The notes below the pieces were generated by a model that was given only the letters and a program-made list of their open reading frames with translations, had not been told where the DNA came from and searched no databases. Positions 1 to 8,927 of a stretch of DNA of 64,000 nucleotides are shown here, in pieces. The first letter of the stretch is position 1; the number at the start of each line of letters is the position of its first letter. The stretch comes from Phycisphaerae bacterium (GTDB lineage Bacteria; Planctomycetota; Phycisphaerae; UBA1845; Fen-1342): the NCBI GenBank assembly GCA_022072445.1, contig JAJVHV010000011.1, positions 40,132-104,131 of the forward strand, in the 5' to 3' direction. Position numbers and translations under genes: made by a program.

Positions 1-1
1 C

Positions 2-502
2 GGCCACGACAAGATGCCGGAGCTTCAGATTCCGATCTCGTGCTCGGTGGCGGCGCGGGTGACGTTCAGCCCGACCGTGCTGTACGTCGCACCAAGCGTG
101 AAGAACCGCACCGATAATTTCGTGCGGGTGCAGTTCAGCGCATCCCAGCCGCTGAACATCAAGGAGGTCAAAGTGACCGGCGACGCGGGTTTCGCGGAGA
201 AGGTCACGACCGAGGTCGTGCCGCTGACGCGTAAGCCGACCGGCCAGACCTTCATCACGCAGATGATCCGCGTCAAGATGCCCGACGACGTTGAAGTGCC
301 GGAGGCCGGAGCGGCGATCGAAATCCTGACCGACGACGCCGAGTTCGCCCGGATCAGCATCCCGGTGCAGAAAGCGCCGGTTACGGCCCGCAAGGTGGTT
401 CCGCGCACGCTGCCGCTGACGTCGCAGGCCGCGACGGGCCCCGTGCCGCCGGCCGGCGCGATCGTCCCCGCCGGGCAACAGCGGCCGGGTGGCGGCGAGT
501 GA
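2..502 (+). CDS. DUF1573-like exported protein, C-terminal part
   Basis: The reading frame is open to the window edge (G-H-D-K before the first ATG at 14), so only the C-terminal ~167 residues are present. The visible part is beta-rich with the pattern of DUF1573/Ig-like periplasmic domains (phrases such as PISCSVAARVTFSPTVLYV and FSASQPLNIKEVKVTGD), then a Pro/Ala/Gly-rich tail. DUF1573 proteins are exported, and their biochemical role is unknown. The stop lies 14 nt inside the next gene, a membrane rhodanese, which in turn overlaps a MauE-like gene, so the three are probably co-transcribed. The DUF1573 assignment is by pattern recognition and should be treated as probable. Confidence 0.6.
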   Translation, partial: GHDKMPELQIPISCSVAARVTFSPTVLYVAPSVKNRTDNFVRVQFSASQPLNIKEVKVTGDAGFAEKVTTEVVPLTRKPTGQTFITQMIRVKMPDDVEVPEAGAAIEILTDDAEFARISIPVQKAPVTARKVVPRTLPLTSQAATGPVPPAGAIVPAGQQRPGGGE

Positions 503-1118
503 GGCCGCGAGGCGCCCCGTGATTCTGACCCTCGCCCGATTTCTGCTGATCCTGATGCTCGCGGCCGGGTCGGCGACGGCCTACGTCCGCGTGCGCTACC
601 CGAAGGCGTCGTGGGTCTACGTGCCGCCACCCCCCGGCGTGCGCATGTCGCTCGAGGAATTGCGGGCGGCGATCGAGGAGTCGCGGAGCGGGGCGGAAGT
701 CGTGCTGGTCGACGCGCGCGAGCCGGCCGAGTACGCCAAGGGCCGCATCCCAGCGCCCACCATCATCAACATTCCGGCCGACGAAGTCGATGAGTATCTG
801 CACAAGATGGAGATGTTCCGCGGCTGGCGCATCATGCTCTACTGCACGTCCGTCACCTGCGATGCCGCCGAACGCGTCTTCGAGCGCCTGACGCGGAACG
901 GATTCGACCAGATGCGAATCTATCACGAAGGCTGGGAAGGCTGGCTGGCGGCCGGCGAACTGCCCGAGGCCGGCCCCGACCTGTACATGGGGCTGCCCCT
1001 TGACGAAAGCGGCGCCCCGATGGAAGAACCGCCGACGGACGCGCCTGCTGACGCCGCGGGCGGCGAGGCCGAGCCGGAGCCCGGTTCGGAGCCGGCCGGC
1101 AGCGGAGAATCGCCATGA
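489..1118 (+). CDS. membrane-anchored rhodanese-domain protein
   Basis: 209 residues from a GTG start (a second GTG at 519 is possible). One N-terminal hydrophobic segment at about residues 11-32 anchors it or is a signal peptide. A rhodanese fold follows: VVLVDAREPAEYAKGRIPAP is the CH2A-type motif, and the active-site loop is CTSVTC with Cys119 as the expected catalytic residue and Cys124 as a second thiol. The tail after residue 165 is acidic and Pro/Glu-rich. Rhodaneses move sulfane sulfur or act as thiol redox/phosphatase-like modules; the substrate here is not evident. It overlaps the DUF1573-like gene by 14 nt and the MauE-like gene by 4 nt (ATGA), which suggests a shared periplasmic thiol or sulfur function. 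Confidence 0.85.
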   Translation: MAASEAARRPVILTLARFLLILMLAAGSATAYVRVRYPKASWVYVPPPPGVRMSLEELRAAIEESRSGAEVVLVDAREPAEYAKGRIPAPTIINIPADEVDEYLHKMEMFRGWRIMLYCTSVTCDAAERVFERLTRNGFDQMRIYHEGWEGWLAAGELPEAGPDLYMGLPLDESGAPMEEPPTDAPADAAGGEAEPEPGSEPAGSGESP

Positions 1119-1648
1119 CGCCCGCGCGCGGCCGCGGCTTCTGGGTTCGCTGGTGGTGCTCGCTGGCGCTGCGCGTGCTGGTGGGCGGCGTCTTCATCTA
1201 CTATGCCTACGGCAAGCTGGCTGAACCGCCCGAGAAATTCGCCCGCGCGATCCGCGGGTTTCAGATGGTGCCCGAAAGCTGGACCAACGGAATGGCGATT
1301 GTCATGCCGTGGGTCGAAATGTACGCCGGCGTCCTGCTCGTGCTGGGTGTCTTCCTGCCCGAGGCCCGCGTGCTGACCGCCGCCATGCTCCTGGCTTTCA
1401 TCGCCGCGTTCATCTTCGCAATCTCGATGGGATTGAAGATCGAGGATTGCGGCTGCGGCGGGGCGAAGAAGGGCGGGGCGCCGCCCAATCTCTGGTTGCT
1501 GATGCTCCGCAATTTCGGCCTGCTGGCGTGCCTGGCGGTCGACGCCGTAATTCACCAGCCCCGGTGGCGCGGCGCGCGGCGCTCGGGCGCCGCCGACCCT
1601 GGCAAAGGCGACCTCGCGCCGGCGGCGGCTGCCCCGCACCCGGGCTGA
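1115..1648 (+). CDS. MauE/DoxX-family redox-associated membrane protein
   Basis: 177 residues with four predicted membrane helices (about 17-34, 58-79, 86-106, 127-146). A Cys-Gly-Cys pair (DCGCGG, Cys112 and Cys114) sits in the loop before the last helix, the hallmark of MauE/DoxX-type proteins. MauE is needed for maturation of disulfide-rich periplasmic methylamine dehydrogenase, and homologues are thought to pass reducing or oxidising equivalents across the membrane. The start ATG overlaps the TGA of the rhodanese gene. The C-terminus after residue 150 is a basic, Ala-rich tail. Family assignment is good; partner and direction of electron flow are inference. Confidence 0.8.
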   Translation: MTPARGRGFWVRWWCSLALRVLVGGVFIYYAYGKLAEPPEKFARAIRGFQMVPESWTNGMAIVMPWVEMYAGVLLVLGVFLPEARVLTAAMLLAFIAAFIFAISMGLKIEDCGCGGAKKGGAPPNLWLLMLRNFGLLACLAVDAVIHQPRWRGARRSGAADPGKGDLAPAAAAPHPG

Positions 1649-1679
1649 ACCCCTCGACCCAGCAATCGGACCGACACGC

Positions 1680-3491
1680 ATGCCCGATCTCGCGCTGTCC
1701 GGCCTGGACGAAGGCTCCGACGCCCGCCTCGATCCGGACGTGTGGCAGCGGAATCTCGCGGCGCTCGCAGCCGTCGGCTGGCCAGCGCTGAACGTGCTGG
1801 CAGCGACGACGCTGCCGCCGCACTTCCGCCTGCGGCGCTCGATCGATGGCTGGCTTTCGTTCCGCGTCGAACCGGCCGGCGAGCAGCCCTGCTGGCTCGA
1901 TCGCAGCGGTGCGCCGCTGACGCGTGCCGAGGCGTTGCTCTCGATGTATGCGTGCGGCGAGCTGAACGCGACCATGCCGGGTGCGGGCAGCGGCGCCGAG
2001 CTGTCGCTGCTGCTGGAGCGGCTGCCGCGGCACAAGGCGGTGTTTGTCTGGGAGTGGGCGTGGCTCGCGCTGGCGGCCGCGCTGCACGTGGTCGACGTTG
2101 CCGAGGCGATACGATCGCGACGACTGATTCTCATCCCACCCGACGGCGGCGCGTATCTCGAGTCGTTGCTTGACGCGGAGCCCGGGCTGCTGCCGCCCGG
2201 GAACATCCTGCGTTTGCCGCACGTCAGCGGCGAGTGGATCGAGCAGGTTCACGCGCGCTGCGCGCGACTGTCGGCGGAAGTGCTGGCGCGGCGCAGCGCG
2301 GCGCTGCGCGAACTGAAGGTGCCAGCGCCAGTGCCGGCGGCGGCCGGACCGCCGCGACTGGCGCTGCTCACGACACAACCGGACGGGCTGGCGCGATTCG
2401 CGACGGCGCTGGTGCGCGACTCATGCGGCGGTTCGGTCGAGACGCTGCGCAGCGCCGTCGATGATCCGCCCGGCGCGCATCCACTGATACACGCGCGACG
2501 TCTGGTGGAATTTGCTCCGACGCACACGATTTTCGTGAATCAGCCGCCACTGCCCGTCTGCGGCGACTCGCCGGCAGCCAGCCAGTGGTATCTCAGCACA
2601 GGCGCCGCGGCGCGCGCGGTGCCAGGCTCCGCGGCGCTGCTCCCGGCGACGCCCGCGGTTGAGGCGGCGTTGCGGCGCTGCGTCGCGGCATCGCAGGGCG
2701 TGGTTCCGTTTTACTGGGCGTGCGTCGGGGACGAATCGCCGAACGACGAGCTGGGCGACGAGATCGCGTTGTGTGTCGACCGCCACGACGATTCGGCGGC
2801 GGCCTGCGGGGTTGATCAGCCCACGCATCGCATGCTGTGGGACAAGATGCGCGATCTGGCGCGGCGGCTGTGGGAAACGCCCGACGGCCAGCGGGCGGAC
2901 GCACTGCTGGCGCGCGCCGAGCGCGAGACTGGCCTGGGCGTCGCCGAACGCGATGTCCGCGAAAAACTCGTGCAGTTGGCCGCGGGCGAGTTGATTCCCG
3001 CGGCGACGACGGAAAGAATAATTGAGCTGCTCCGCCACGATGATCAGCGCGCCGTTCTTGTCGGCTCAGGTTGGGGCCGGCCGGCGCGGGCCACGTGGGT
3101 CCCGGGCGGCGCCATCCAGCCGGGCACTGGAGAGGATTTCTGGACGCAGGTGCGCTTGAATCGTCCCCGCGCGCCCTTGGCCGCGGTCTTCGCCGGCGGG
3201 GCGGATCCGTTCGCCGCGGCGCTGCCGATTGCCGGCGCCATGGGCTGGCCGCTGATCGTGCACGCGCCGGCGGCCGATGTGCTCGGCCGCGCCCTGGGAG
3301 GATTGCTGACACCTGGGCAGCACGTCGCCCCATTCGCCTCGTATCGCGACCTGATCGCCGCCCTGCGCCGGCTGCGCGACGACCCGCGCGAGCGGCAGCG
3401 GATCGGCCGGCGGACGCACGAGCATCTCGTCGCGCGTCACACCTATCGCCAGAGAGTCGCAGCGCTGCTGACGTCTCAGGGCGGGCCGTGA
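1680..3491 (+). CDS. CgeB-like glycosyltransferase family protein
   Basis: 603 residues, no signal peptide or membrane helix. The last ~90 residues have the glycosyltransferase group 1 ending typical of CgeB/Glyco_trans_1_2 proteins (a PFASYRDLIAALRRLRDDP stretch, then ERQRIGRRTHEHLVARHTY), in which a helix packs back on the nucleotide-sugar site. The first 300 residues are not recognisable beyond an alpha/beta composition and may be a degenerate N-terminal GT-B lobe. It begins 31 nt after the MauE-like gene, and its TGA overlaps the GTG of the following exported protein. Donor and acceptor sugars cannot be told. Confident for the C-terminal domain only. Confidence 0.6.
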   Translation: MPDLALSGLDEGSDARLDPDVWQRNLAALAAVGWPALNVLAATTLPPHFRLRRSIDGWLSFRVEPAGEQPCWLDRSGAPLTRAEALLSMYACGELNATMPGAGSGAELSLLLERLPRHKAVFVWEWAWLALAAALHVVDVAEAIRSRRLILIPPDGGAYLESLLDAEPGLLPPGNILRLPHVSGEWIEQVHARCARLSAEVLARRSAALRELKVPAPVPAAAGPPRLALLTTQPDGLARFATALVRDSCGGSVETLRSAVDDPPGAHPLIHARRLVEFAPTHTIFVNQPPLPVCGDSPAASQWYLSTGAAARAVPGSAALLPATPAVEAALRRCVAASQGVVPFYWACVGDESPNDELGDEIALCVDRHDDSAAACGVDQPTHRMLWDKMRDLARRLWETPDGQRADALLARAERETGLGVAERDVREKLVQLAAGELIPAATTERIIELLRHDDQRAVLVGSGWGRPARATWVPGGAIQPGTGEDFWTQVRLNRPRAPLAAVFAGGADPFAAALPIAGAMGWPLIVHAPAADVLGRALGGLLTPGQHVAPFASYRDLIAALRRLRDDPRERQRIGRRTHEHLVARHTYRQRVAALLTSQGGP

Positions 3492-6436
3492 CGGCGGCGC
3501 GGAAATGGGCGCGTTGGCTCGGAATAGGGCTACTCGTGCTCGTCGCGTCGAGCGCCGCGCCTGACGCCGCCTTGGTTCAGGCGAGCGAGCCGGTTCACAC
3601 GATCGTGGCCGATTTCGAGGACGACTCGGCCGCGACGACCATCGGCGCCGTGCAGAACGTCGTCGCCGCCGACTGCCTGGCCAAGCGGGCCGCGATTCCG
3701 GCGCGAGGACGATTCAGTCTGGCCGTGGAGGCGGGCGCGACAACGCGCGGCGTCTCGGTCGTCTGTGAGCTGGTGCTGCGCGTGCCGCTCCGCGTTTCGG
3801 GCGTGGAGCGGATCGGCACGTTCGCATTCATCAAGGGCGCGGCGGTGCGGGTCGCGTTTCTGGTTCGCGACGCGCGCGGCCGCACGTTCGAGACCGGCCT
3901 GGTCACGCTGCGCGAGGCGAATCGCTGGATCGCGCTGGAGGCGCCGGCCACGCCCGAGACGCTGAAACGCGTCGCCGGCGACGACGGCCCGCTTGCGTGG
4001 CCCGTGCAGGTCGTGGGCTATCGCGTCGAATGCGACGAGATCGGGCGGCAGTCGGTCTTTCTGGACGATCTCTACGTGCAGCACCGCGTCAGCCCCACCG
4101 ATTCGATCCTGGGCGATTTTGCGTTCGACTCGGACACGCGGCTTTATCCGCCCGGTGCCTCCGTGCGAGCAGTCGTTTCGCTGGAGAACCGCTCGCGCGA
4201 GCACGCCACGCTCGCCGCGATCGAGCTGGCGTGGATTCGCGGCGACGGGACGGTCATCAAGACCGATCACCGCACGGACGTGAACCTGCCGGCCAGCGGG
4301 GTGGACTATCGCTCGCGGCAGCCGATCGACTTTTCGCAGAGAATCGCCGAGCCCGGGCTCTACCGCCTCGTGGCGCGGGTCCGCGCCGCCGGGTGGCTGT
4401 CGCCGGCGGTCTTCGAGAGCACCATCGGGGTGACGCCGAGCAACCGGCTCGCGCCGCGCGGCCGCGCGACGTTCTTCGGGATGAGGGCGAATCTGCTGCG
4501 CGAGTCGAATGCGGACCGGCTGCGCGAGGTCGACCTGGCGCGCGAGATCGGCGTGCAGATGCTGACGGTGGACACGCCCTGGCGGACGATCCAGCCGACC
4601 GAGGCGCGCTGGGAGCTTTCCGAGCTCGACGCGCTGGTGCAGGGCGTCGCCGAGCGCGACATGGCCCTGCTGATCGCCCTGACCGACACGCCCGAGTGGG
4701 CGGCGGCCGACGCGGCCGGCGCGCTGCGCACGAGCGTGGCCTTCCTGGCGAAGCGCTACGGCACGCGCGTGCGCGGATTTCAGATCGCTGACGACGTCGC
4801 GCCACCCTTGCAGCCGCACGCCCTCGGCGCGCTGCTCCGCGAGATTCGCACCGCGGCGGTGCGCGGCGCCCCGGAGACGCGGGTCATCTCCGCGCCGCTG
4901 CCGCTGCCGATCGGCGACCAGGCGGCGTTGAGCGCTGCGCAGTTCGCCGACGGCGCGGCCGATTGGTGCTTTGCCACGTCCGGCCAGGCCGAGGCCGCCG
5001 CGCTGCGCGAGCAGCTTCGGGCGCGCGTCGGCGCGTCGTGGTCGCCGCATCACTGGTGGCAGCAGCGCGGCACCCCGCGCGCCGACGCCGGCGTGCTCCT
5101 CGACGCCGAGCAGGTCCTGCGGCAGCACGTGGCCGCGGCGGCGGCCGGCGTGGGCGGAATGATCTGGTCGGAGCTCCGCGACGACGACAACGACCCCACC
5201 GTCGAAGGAGCTCTCACCGGGCTGGTGCGGCGGGATTTCAGCCCGCGGCTGGGTCTGCTCGGCTATTGCGCCACGGCCGGCCTGCTCGCCGGCCTGCGCT
5301 ATGCCGGCACCGTGGCCGGCACGCCGCCGGAGTTTGAGTCGGCGATCTTCTGCGGCAGCGATCGGCAGGTCGCGGTCATCCTGCCGCGGCCGAACCGCGT
5401 GCTGCCGGCGTTTGTCATGCCGCAGGCCGGAGCAGCGGGGACGCTGCGCGTGCACGACTTTCTGCGCGCCGAGCAGCCGCTCGTGAAGTCGCTCGGCGCG
5501 CCGCTCGTCGCGGTCAACGACCGCCCGCAGTTCGTCACGCTCCAGATCGAGAAACACCAGGACCAACCGCAGATCAGCCTCGCCAAGCCGTGGCTGCGCA
5601 TCCCGTCCGCCGTTTACCTGTCCGACGCCGGCGATATTCCCGTCGAACTGACCGCGCCGCGGGCGCTGGTGGGCGCCTCGGCGCAGCTTGTCCTGCCGGC
5701 CAAGAGTGGGCTGGAATCGTCGGCACCGCCGGCGGCGCTGAACGCCGCGAGCGGCGCCGTTGCCCGCGCGGCTCTTCCGCTGCGCGTGATTGATCCGATG
5801 TTCAGCCGCGCGCGGGTGACATTGCGGCTGACACTGGGCACCGCGGCGCTCGACGTACCGGTCGACGTGCTGCGCGAGTTCGCCTGTCCGTCGGCGTCGG
5901 TCATCGACGAAGCCTCGCCGCCGCTGGCGATGCTGGCGGGGCCGCCGCGAGGCTCGGCGAAGATCGTGGTACGCGCCACACGAGCCGCGGGCGGGCACAT
6001 GCTGCGAATCGACGTCGAAGACGATGCGTTCCTGCCGCTGGCGGCCGCCGGCGACGGGCGTCTGACCGGCGACGAACTGCGGCTGGGCTGGGCGGTCGAC
6101 GAGGCCGCGCAGCACGTCGAAGTCCGCGTCGACGCCGCAGCGCACGATGCCGCGCTGGTCCCCATCAACGGCACAACGGCCGATCTGCTCCGCGGCTGGA
6201 TATGCCGCGCCCAGCGCGCCGACGACGGCAAGTCGCTCCGCATCGAGCTGCTGATTCCGGACGCCGTCACCGGTCGCGGCGGCGCGAGTGCCGCGGCGCG
6301 GCACCTGCTCGCGCTGCGCTATCGCGACGACGACGGCAGCCCGCTGGGAAGCGACGATTACCTGCTGGGTGCCGGTCTGGCAGGCGAATACTCGACGCGC
6401 GGTTTTGTCGCCTTGCGCGGCGCCGCGGCCCGGTGA
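3488..6436 (+). CDS. large exported glycoside-hydrolase-like multidomain protein
   Basis: 982 residues from a GTG that overlaps the upstream TGA. The frame stays open further 5' but upstream codons shadow the glycosyltransferase, and a signal peptide starts exactly at this GTG (basic start, then WLGIGLLVLVASSAAPDAAL). After cleavage come a jelly-roll-like region (about 35-200), an Ig-like region (200-320), and a TIM-barrel-like region (about 325-600) with GH39/GH42-style phrases (TPWRTIQPTEARWELSELDA, TDTPEWA). Beta-rich C-terminal modules follow, the last resembling CBM9. Where active clan-A enzymes carry Asn-Glu (WNEP-like), this protein reads QIADDVAPP, so the acid/base Glu may be absent. 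It could be a divergent or inactive polysaccharide-binding protein. Confidence 0.55.
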   Translation: MTAARKWARWLGIGLLVLVASSAAPDAALVQASEPVHTIVADFEDDSAATTIGAVQNVVAADCLAKRAAIPARGRFSLAVEAGATTRGVSVVCELVLRVPLRVSGVERIGTFAFIKGAAVRVAFLVRDARGRTFETGLVTLREANRWIALEAPATPETLKRVAGDDGPLAWPVQVVGYRVECDEIGRQSVFLDDLYVQHRVSPTDSILGDFAFDSDTRLYPPGASVRAVVSLENRSREHATLAAIELAWIRGDGTVIKTDHRTDVNLPASGVDYRSRQPIDFSQRIAEPGLYRLVARVRAAGWLSPAVFESTIGVTPSNRLAPRGRATFFGMRANLLRESNADRLREVDLAREIGVQMLTVDTPWRTIQPTEARWELSELDALVQGVAERDMALLIALTDTPEWAAADAAGALRTSVAFLAKRYGTRVRGFQIADDVAPPLQPHALGALLREIRTAAVRGAPETRVISAPLPLPIGDQAALSAAQFADGAADWCFATSGQAEAAALREQLRARVGASWSPHHWWQQRGTPRADAGVLLDAEQVLRQHVAAAAAGVGGMIWSELRDDDNDPTVEGALTGLVRRDFSPRLGLLGYCATAGLLAGLRYAGTVAGTPPEFESAIFCGSDRQVAVILPRPNRVLPAFVMPQAGAAGTLRVHDFLRAEQPLVKSLGAPLVAVNDRPQFVTLQIEKHQDQPQISLAKPWLRIPSAVYLSDAGDIPVELTAPRALVGASAQLVLPAKSGLESSAPPAALNAASGAVARAALPLRVIDPMFSRARVTLRLTLGTAALDVPVDVLREFACPSASVIDEASPPLAMLAGPPRGSAKIVVRATRAAGGHMLRIDVEDDAFLPLAAAGDGRLTGDELRLGWAVDEAAQHVEVRVDAAAHDAALVPINGTTADLLRGWICRAQRADDGKSLRIELLIPDAVTGRGGASAAARHLLALRYRDDDGSPLGSDDYLLGAGLAGEYSTRGFVALRGAAAR

Positions 6437-6482
6437 GCGCCGGCACACGCCGTCGCGAAACGCGGCCACTACTCCCGTTGCG

Positions 6483-7580
6483 TCAGTCCGCGCCGCAACC
6501 AGAGCGGCGAATGCACTTCGGCACGCGCCATGCTCGGCCCGTCTCCACCGAACGCTGCTCCAGCAACGCCAGCCCAATGCTGACGCGCGACGACTCAGGC
6601 AAACAGCGCGCCACCGGCGCGCCGCCGTGCAGGCAATCGATCAGATAGTCCAGTTCGCGCGTCCAGCCGGTCGCGCCGTCGACCGCGATCCGCCGCGGCT
6701 CGCTGGCGCTCTCGAATGCGAGCACTTCCGGCCCGCCGCGCATGCTCCACGCGAGCGTGCCACGCTCACCGACCACGGTGATGGCCATGTCGAACTGCCA
6801 GGGCGGCGTGAACACCCAGCCGCCTTCGAGCAGCGCGTAGCGGCCATCGTCGTAGCGATGCGTGGCGACGACGTGGTCGATGCCGCCCGACGGCCCGCGG
6901 CAACCGACCGCGCTGACGCTCTGCGGAACTCCCAGGAGATGGTGAGCAAAGTCGACGTCGTGGATGTGCAGGTCGAAGAGCGCACCGCCGCTCTGCAAGT
7001 GGTCCATCAGCCAGTTGCCAGTCGAATACGTCGGGGGCGGCCCGACCCGCCGCAGGCTGGCGAAGCGGATCGCGCCGATCTCGCCGCCGTCCACCAGCGA
7101 CTGAATCGCCTCGTACTGCGGCCAGAAGCGGATGCACTGCGCGATCATGAGCGTGCGGCGGCAGCGCTGCGCCGCGGCGATCATCCGGTCGCAGTCGCGC
7201 AGCTTCAGCGCCATCGGCTTCTCGCAAATGACGTGCTTACCGGCCTGCAGCGCGGCGCAGACCGTGGCGCCATGCAGGGGCGTCGGCAGCGTCACCGCGA
7301 CGACGTCGACGGACGGATCATTCAGCAGGTGCTCCAGCGCCGCGTACGCCCGGACGCCCTCCATTGCGACGCGCTGACCGCCCGCCCTGGCGATGTTGCC
7401 GGTCGCCTCCAGCCATTCGCCGCGACGGTTTTCCTCGCGCTCGTCGAAAACCGCCGTCACGTGCGCCTCGGCGTGCTGCTGCAAGTGGCCGAAATAGGTC
7501 CGCCCCATGAACCCCAGCCCGCAGATGCCGAATCCCAGTTTCCGCACGCGCCTCACGCGTCCTTTCTTACTCGAAAGCAC
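6483..7580 (-). CDS. Gfo/Idh/MocA family NAD(P)-dependent oxidoreductase
   Basis: 365 residues. The N-terminal Rossmann fold carries GICGLGFMGRTYF, and the family EKP motif is clear (GKHVICEKPMAL), with its Lys expected to be catalytic. Further on, GGALFDLHIHDVDFAHHLLG matches the second family signature (G-G-x(3)-D-x-x-x-H). These enzymes oxidise or epimerise sugars and inositols. The GTG at 7580 follows the TAA of the hutI-like gene without a gap; two alternative GTGs at codons 9 and 12 lie just ahead of the conserved start, so the true N-terminus may be 8-11 residues shorter. It is convergent with the upstream plus-strand block. Substrate is unknown. Confidence 0.9.
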   Translation of the reverse strand: MLSSKKGRVRRVRKLGFGICGLGFMGRTYFGHLQQHAEAHVTAVFDEREENRRGEWLEATGNIARAGGQRVAMEGVRAYAALEHLLNDPSVDVVAVTLPTPLHGATVCAALQAGKHVICEKPMALKLRDCDRMIAAAQRCRRTLMIAQCIRFWPQYEAIQSLVDGGEIGAIRFASLRRVGPPPTYSTGNWLMDHLQSGGALFDLHIHDVDFAHHLLGVPQSVSAVGCRGPSGGIDHVVATHRYDDGRYALLEGGWVFTPPWQFDMAITVVGERGTLAWSMRGGPEVLAFESASEPRRIAVDGATGWTRELDYLIDCLHGGAPVARCLPESSRVSIGLALLEQRSVETGRAWRVPKCIRRSGCGAD

Positions 7581-8810
7581 TTACCGCGCGTACACGACGC
7601 GGCCGCGCTTCAGCACCGCGCGAACCGCGCTGCAACCCACGCGGTAGAACCAATGCGCCAGACTCCGCGCATCGACGATCAGCAGGTCGGCGTCGTGACC
7701 CACCGCGATCGCTCCAAGCCGGTCCTGCCGCCCGATCGCCGCCGCCGCATTTGCCGTACATGCCGTCAACACCTCCTCGGGAGTCATCCGAAGCTGGCAG
7801 CAGGCGACGTTCATGACCAGCGGCAGCGACTCGATCATGCACGACCCGGGGTTGCAGTCGGTCGCCAGCGCCACGGCGAGCCCCTCGGTGATCATCCGCC
7901 GCGCGTCGGCGTGCGGAATTCCCAGAAAGAATGACGTTCCCGGCAGTACGACCGCGACCGTTCCGGCGGCCCGCATCGCGGCAAGCCCGGAATCGTCCAG
8001 GTGTTCGAGATGATCCGCGGAGACAGCCCCCAGTTCGCCGGCCAGCGCGCTGGCCCCGATCGCCGCCAGCTCATCGGCATGCAGCTTCAGCCGCAAGCCC
8101 GCCGCCGCGGCCCGGCGCAGCACGCGCCGCGCCTGATCCACGTCGAACGCACCGCGGTCGCAGAAGATGTCGCAGAACTCGGCCAGCCCCTCGGTTGCGA
8201 TCTGACGCAGCGCGGCGTCGCTGCAGATTGAGTCGAGAAAGGCGTCGGCGTGGCCGTCGAATTCGGCCGGGACGGCATGCGCCCCCATGTACGTGGGAAC
8301 CAGCTCGACGGCTTGCAACCCGCGCATCGTGCGAATCGCGCGAAGCTGCTTGCGCTCGTCGTCAAGTGACAGCCCGTAGCCGCTCTTGCACTCGACCGTC
8401 GTCACGCCGCCGGCCAGCATCCGCGCCAGCCGCGGCAGATTCTCACGCACCAGCGCGTCTTCCTCGGCGGCGCGCACGGCGGTCGTCGTGACGCAGATGC
8501 CGCCGCCCGACTGCATGATCGCCAAATACGATTCGCCCGCTGCTCGCCGCACAAACTCCCCGGCCCGGTCGCCGGCGAACGGAATGTGCGTGTGGCAGTC
8601 GATCAGCGCGGGTGTAACCAGACCACCCCCGGCCGACATTTGCTCCTGGCGCTCCGCGCTGGGCGCGTCGCCGCGCGGGCCGTACCACGCAATCTTCCCA
8701 GCGCGCATCAGCAAAGCTGCATCGGGAAGCATTCGGACATGCCGCATCGCCCCGCCGCGGTGCGGACCGGGCGCGACAACCGCCAGCGCGCCGATGTCGG
8801 TCAGCAGCAT
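7581..8810 (-). CDS. hutI: imidazolonepropionase
   Basis: 409 residues, the usual length for HutI, which hydrolyses 4-imidazolone-5-propanoate to N-formimino-L-glutamate in histidine degradation. The amidohydrolase motifs are all present: metal site DCHTHIPFAGDRAGEF, CKSGYGLSLDDE, metal ligands in LKLHADE and SADHLEH, and the ATDCNPGSC motif with the catalytic Asp. No hutH, hutU or hutG is in the window, so the gene is separated from the rest of its pathway. It is followed immediately by the Gfo/Idh/MocA gene and divergent from the lipoprotein pair at 8.9 kb. Confidence 0.93.
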   Translation of the reverse strand: MLLTDIGALAVVAPGPHRGGAMRHVRMLPDAALLMRAGKIAWYGPRGDAPSAERQEQMSAGGGLVTPALIDCHTHIPFAGDRAGEFVRRAAGESYLAIMQSGGGICVTTTAVRAAEEDALVRENLPRLARMLAGGVTTVECKSGYGLSLDDERKQLRAIRTMRGLQAVELVPTYMGAHAVPAEFDGHADAFLDSICSDAALRQIATEGLAEFCDIFCDRGAFDVDQARRVLRRAAAAGLRLKLHADELAAIGASALAGELGAVSADHLEHLDDSGLAAMRAAGTVAVVLPGTSFFLGIPHADARRMITEGLAVALATDCNPGSCMIESLPLVMNVACCQLRMTPEEVLTACTANAAAAIGRQDRLGAIAVGHDADLLIVDARSLAHWFYRVGCSAVRAVLKRGRVVYAR

Positions 8811-8822
8811 CGCCGTGCTCGC

Positions 8823-8851
8823 TTGCCGGCCACTTTGCGAACGGCGATAAT
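8823..8851 (+). promoter_or_regulatory. sigma70-like promoter for the lipoprotein pair
   Basis: TTGCCG (8823-8828), a 17-nt spacer, then GATAAT (8846-8851), 77 nt upstream of the ATG at 8928. Five of six bases match in the -10 box. It lies in the divergent gap between hutI and the lipoprotein genes. Confidence 0.5.
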
Positions 8852-8927
8852 CTCCATCGGGCTCTTCGAAAGCGCGGTATGCGGCGCGCCGCGGAGCGCG
8901 CCATCGGTCAACCCTGCGAGAACTCTC

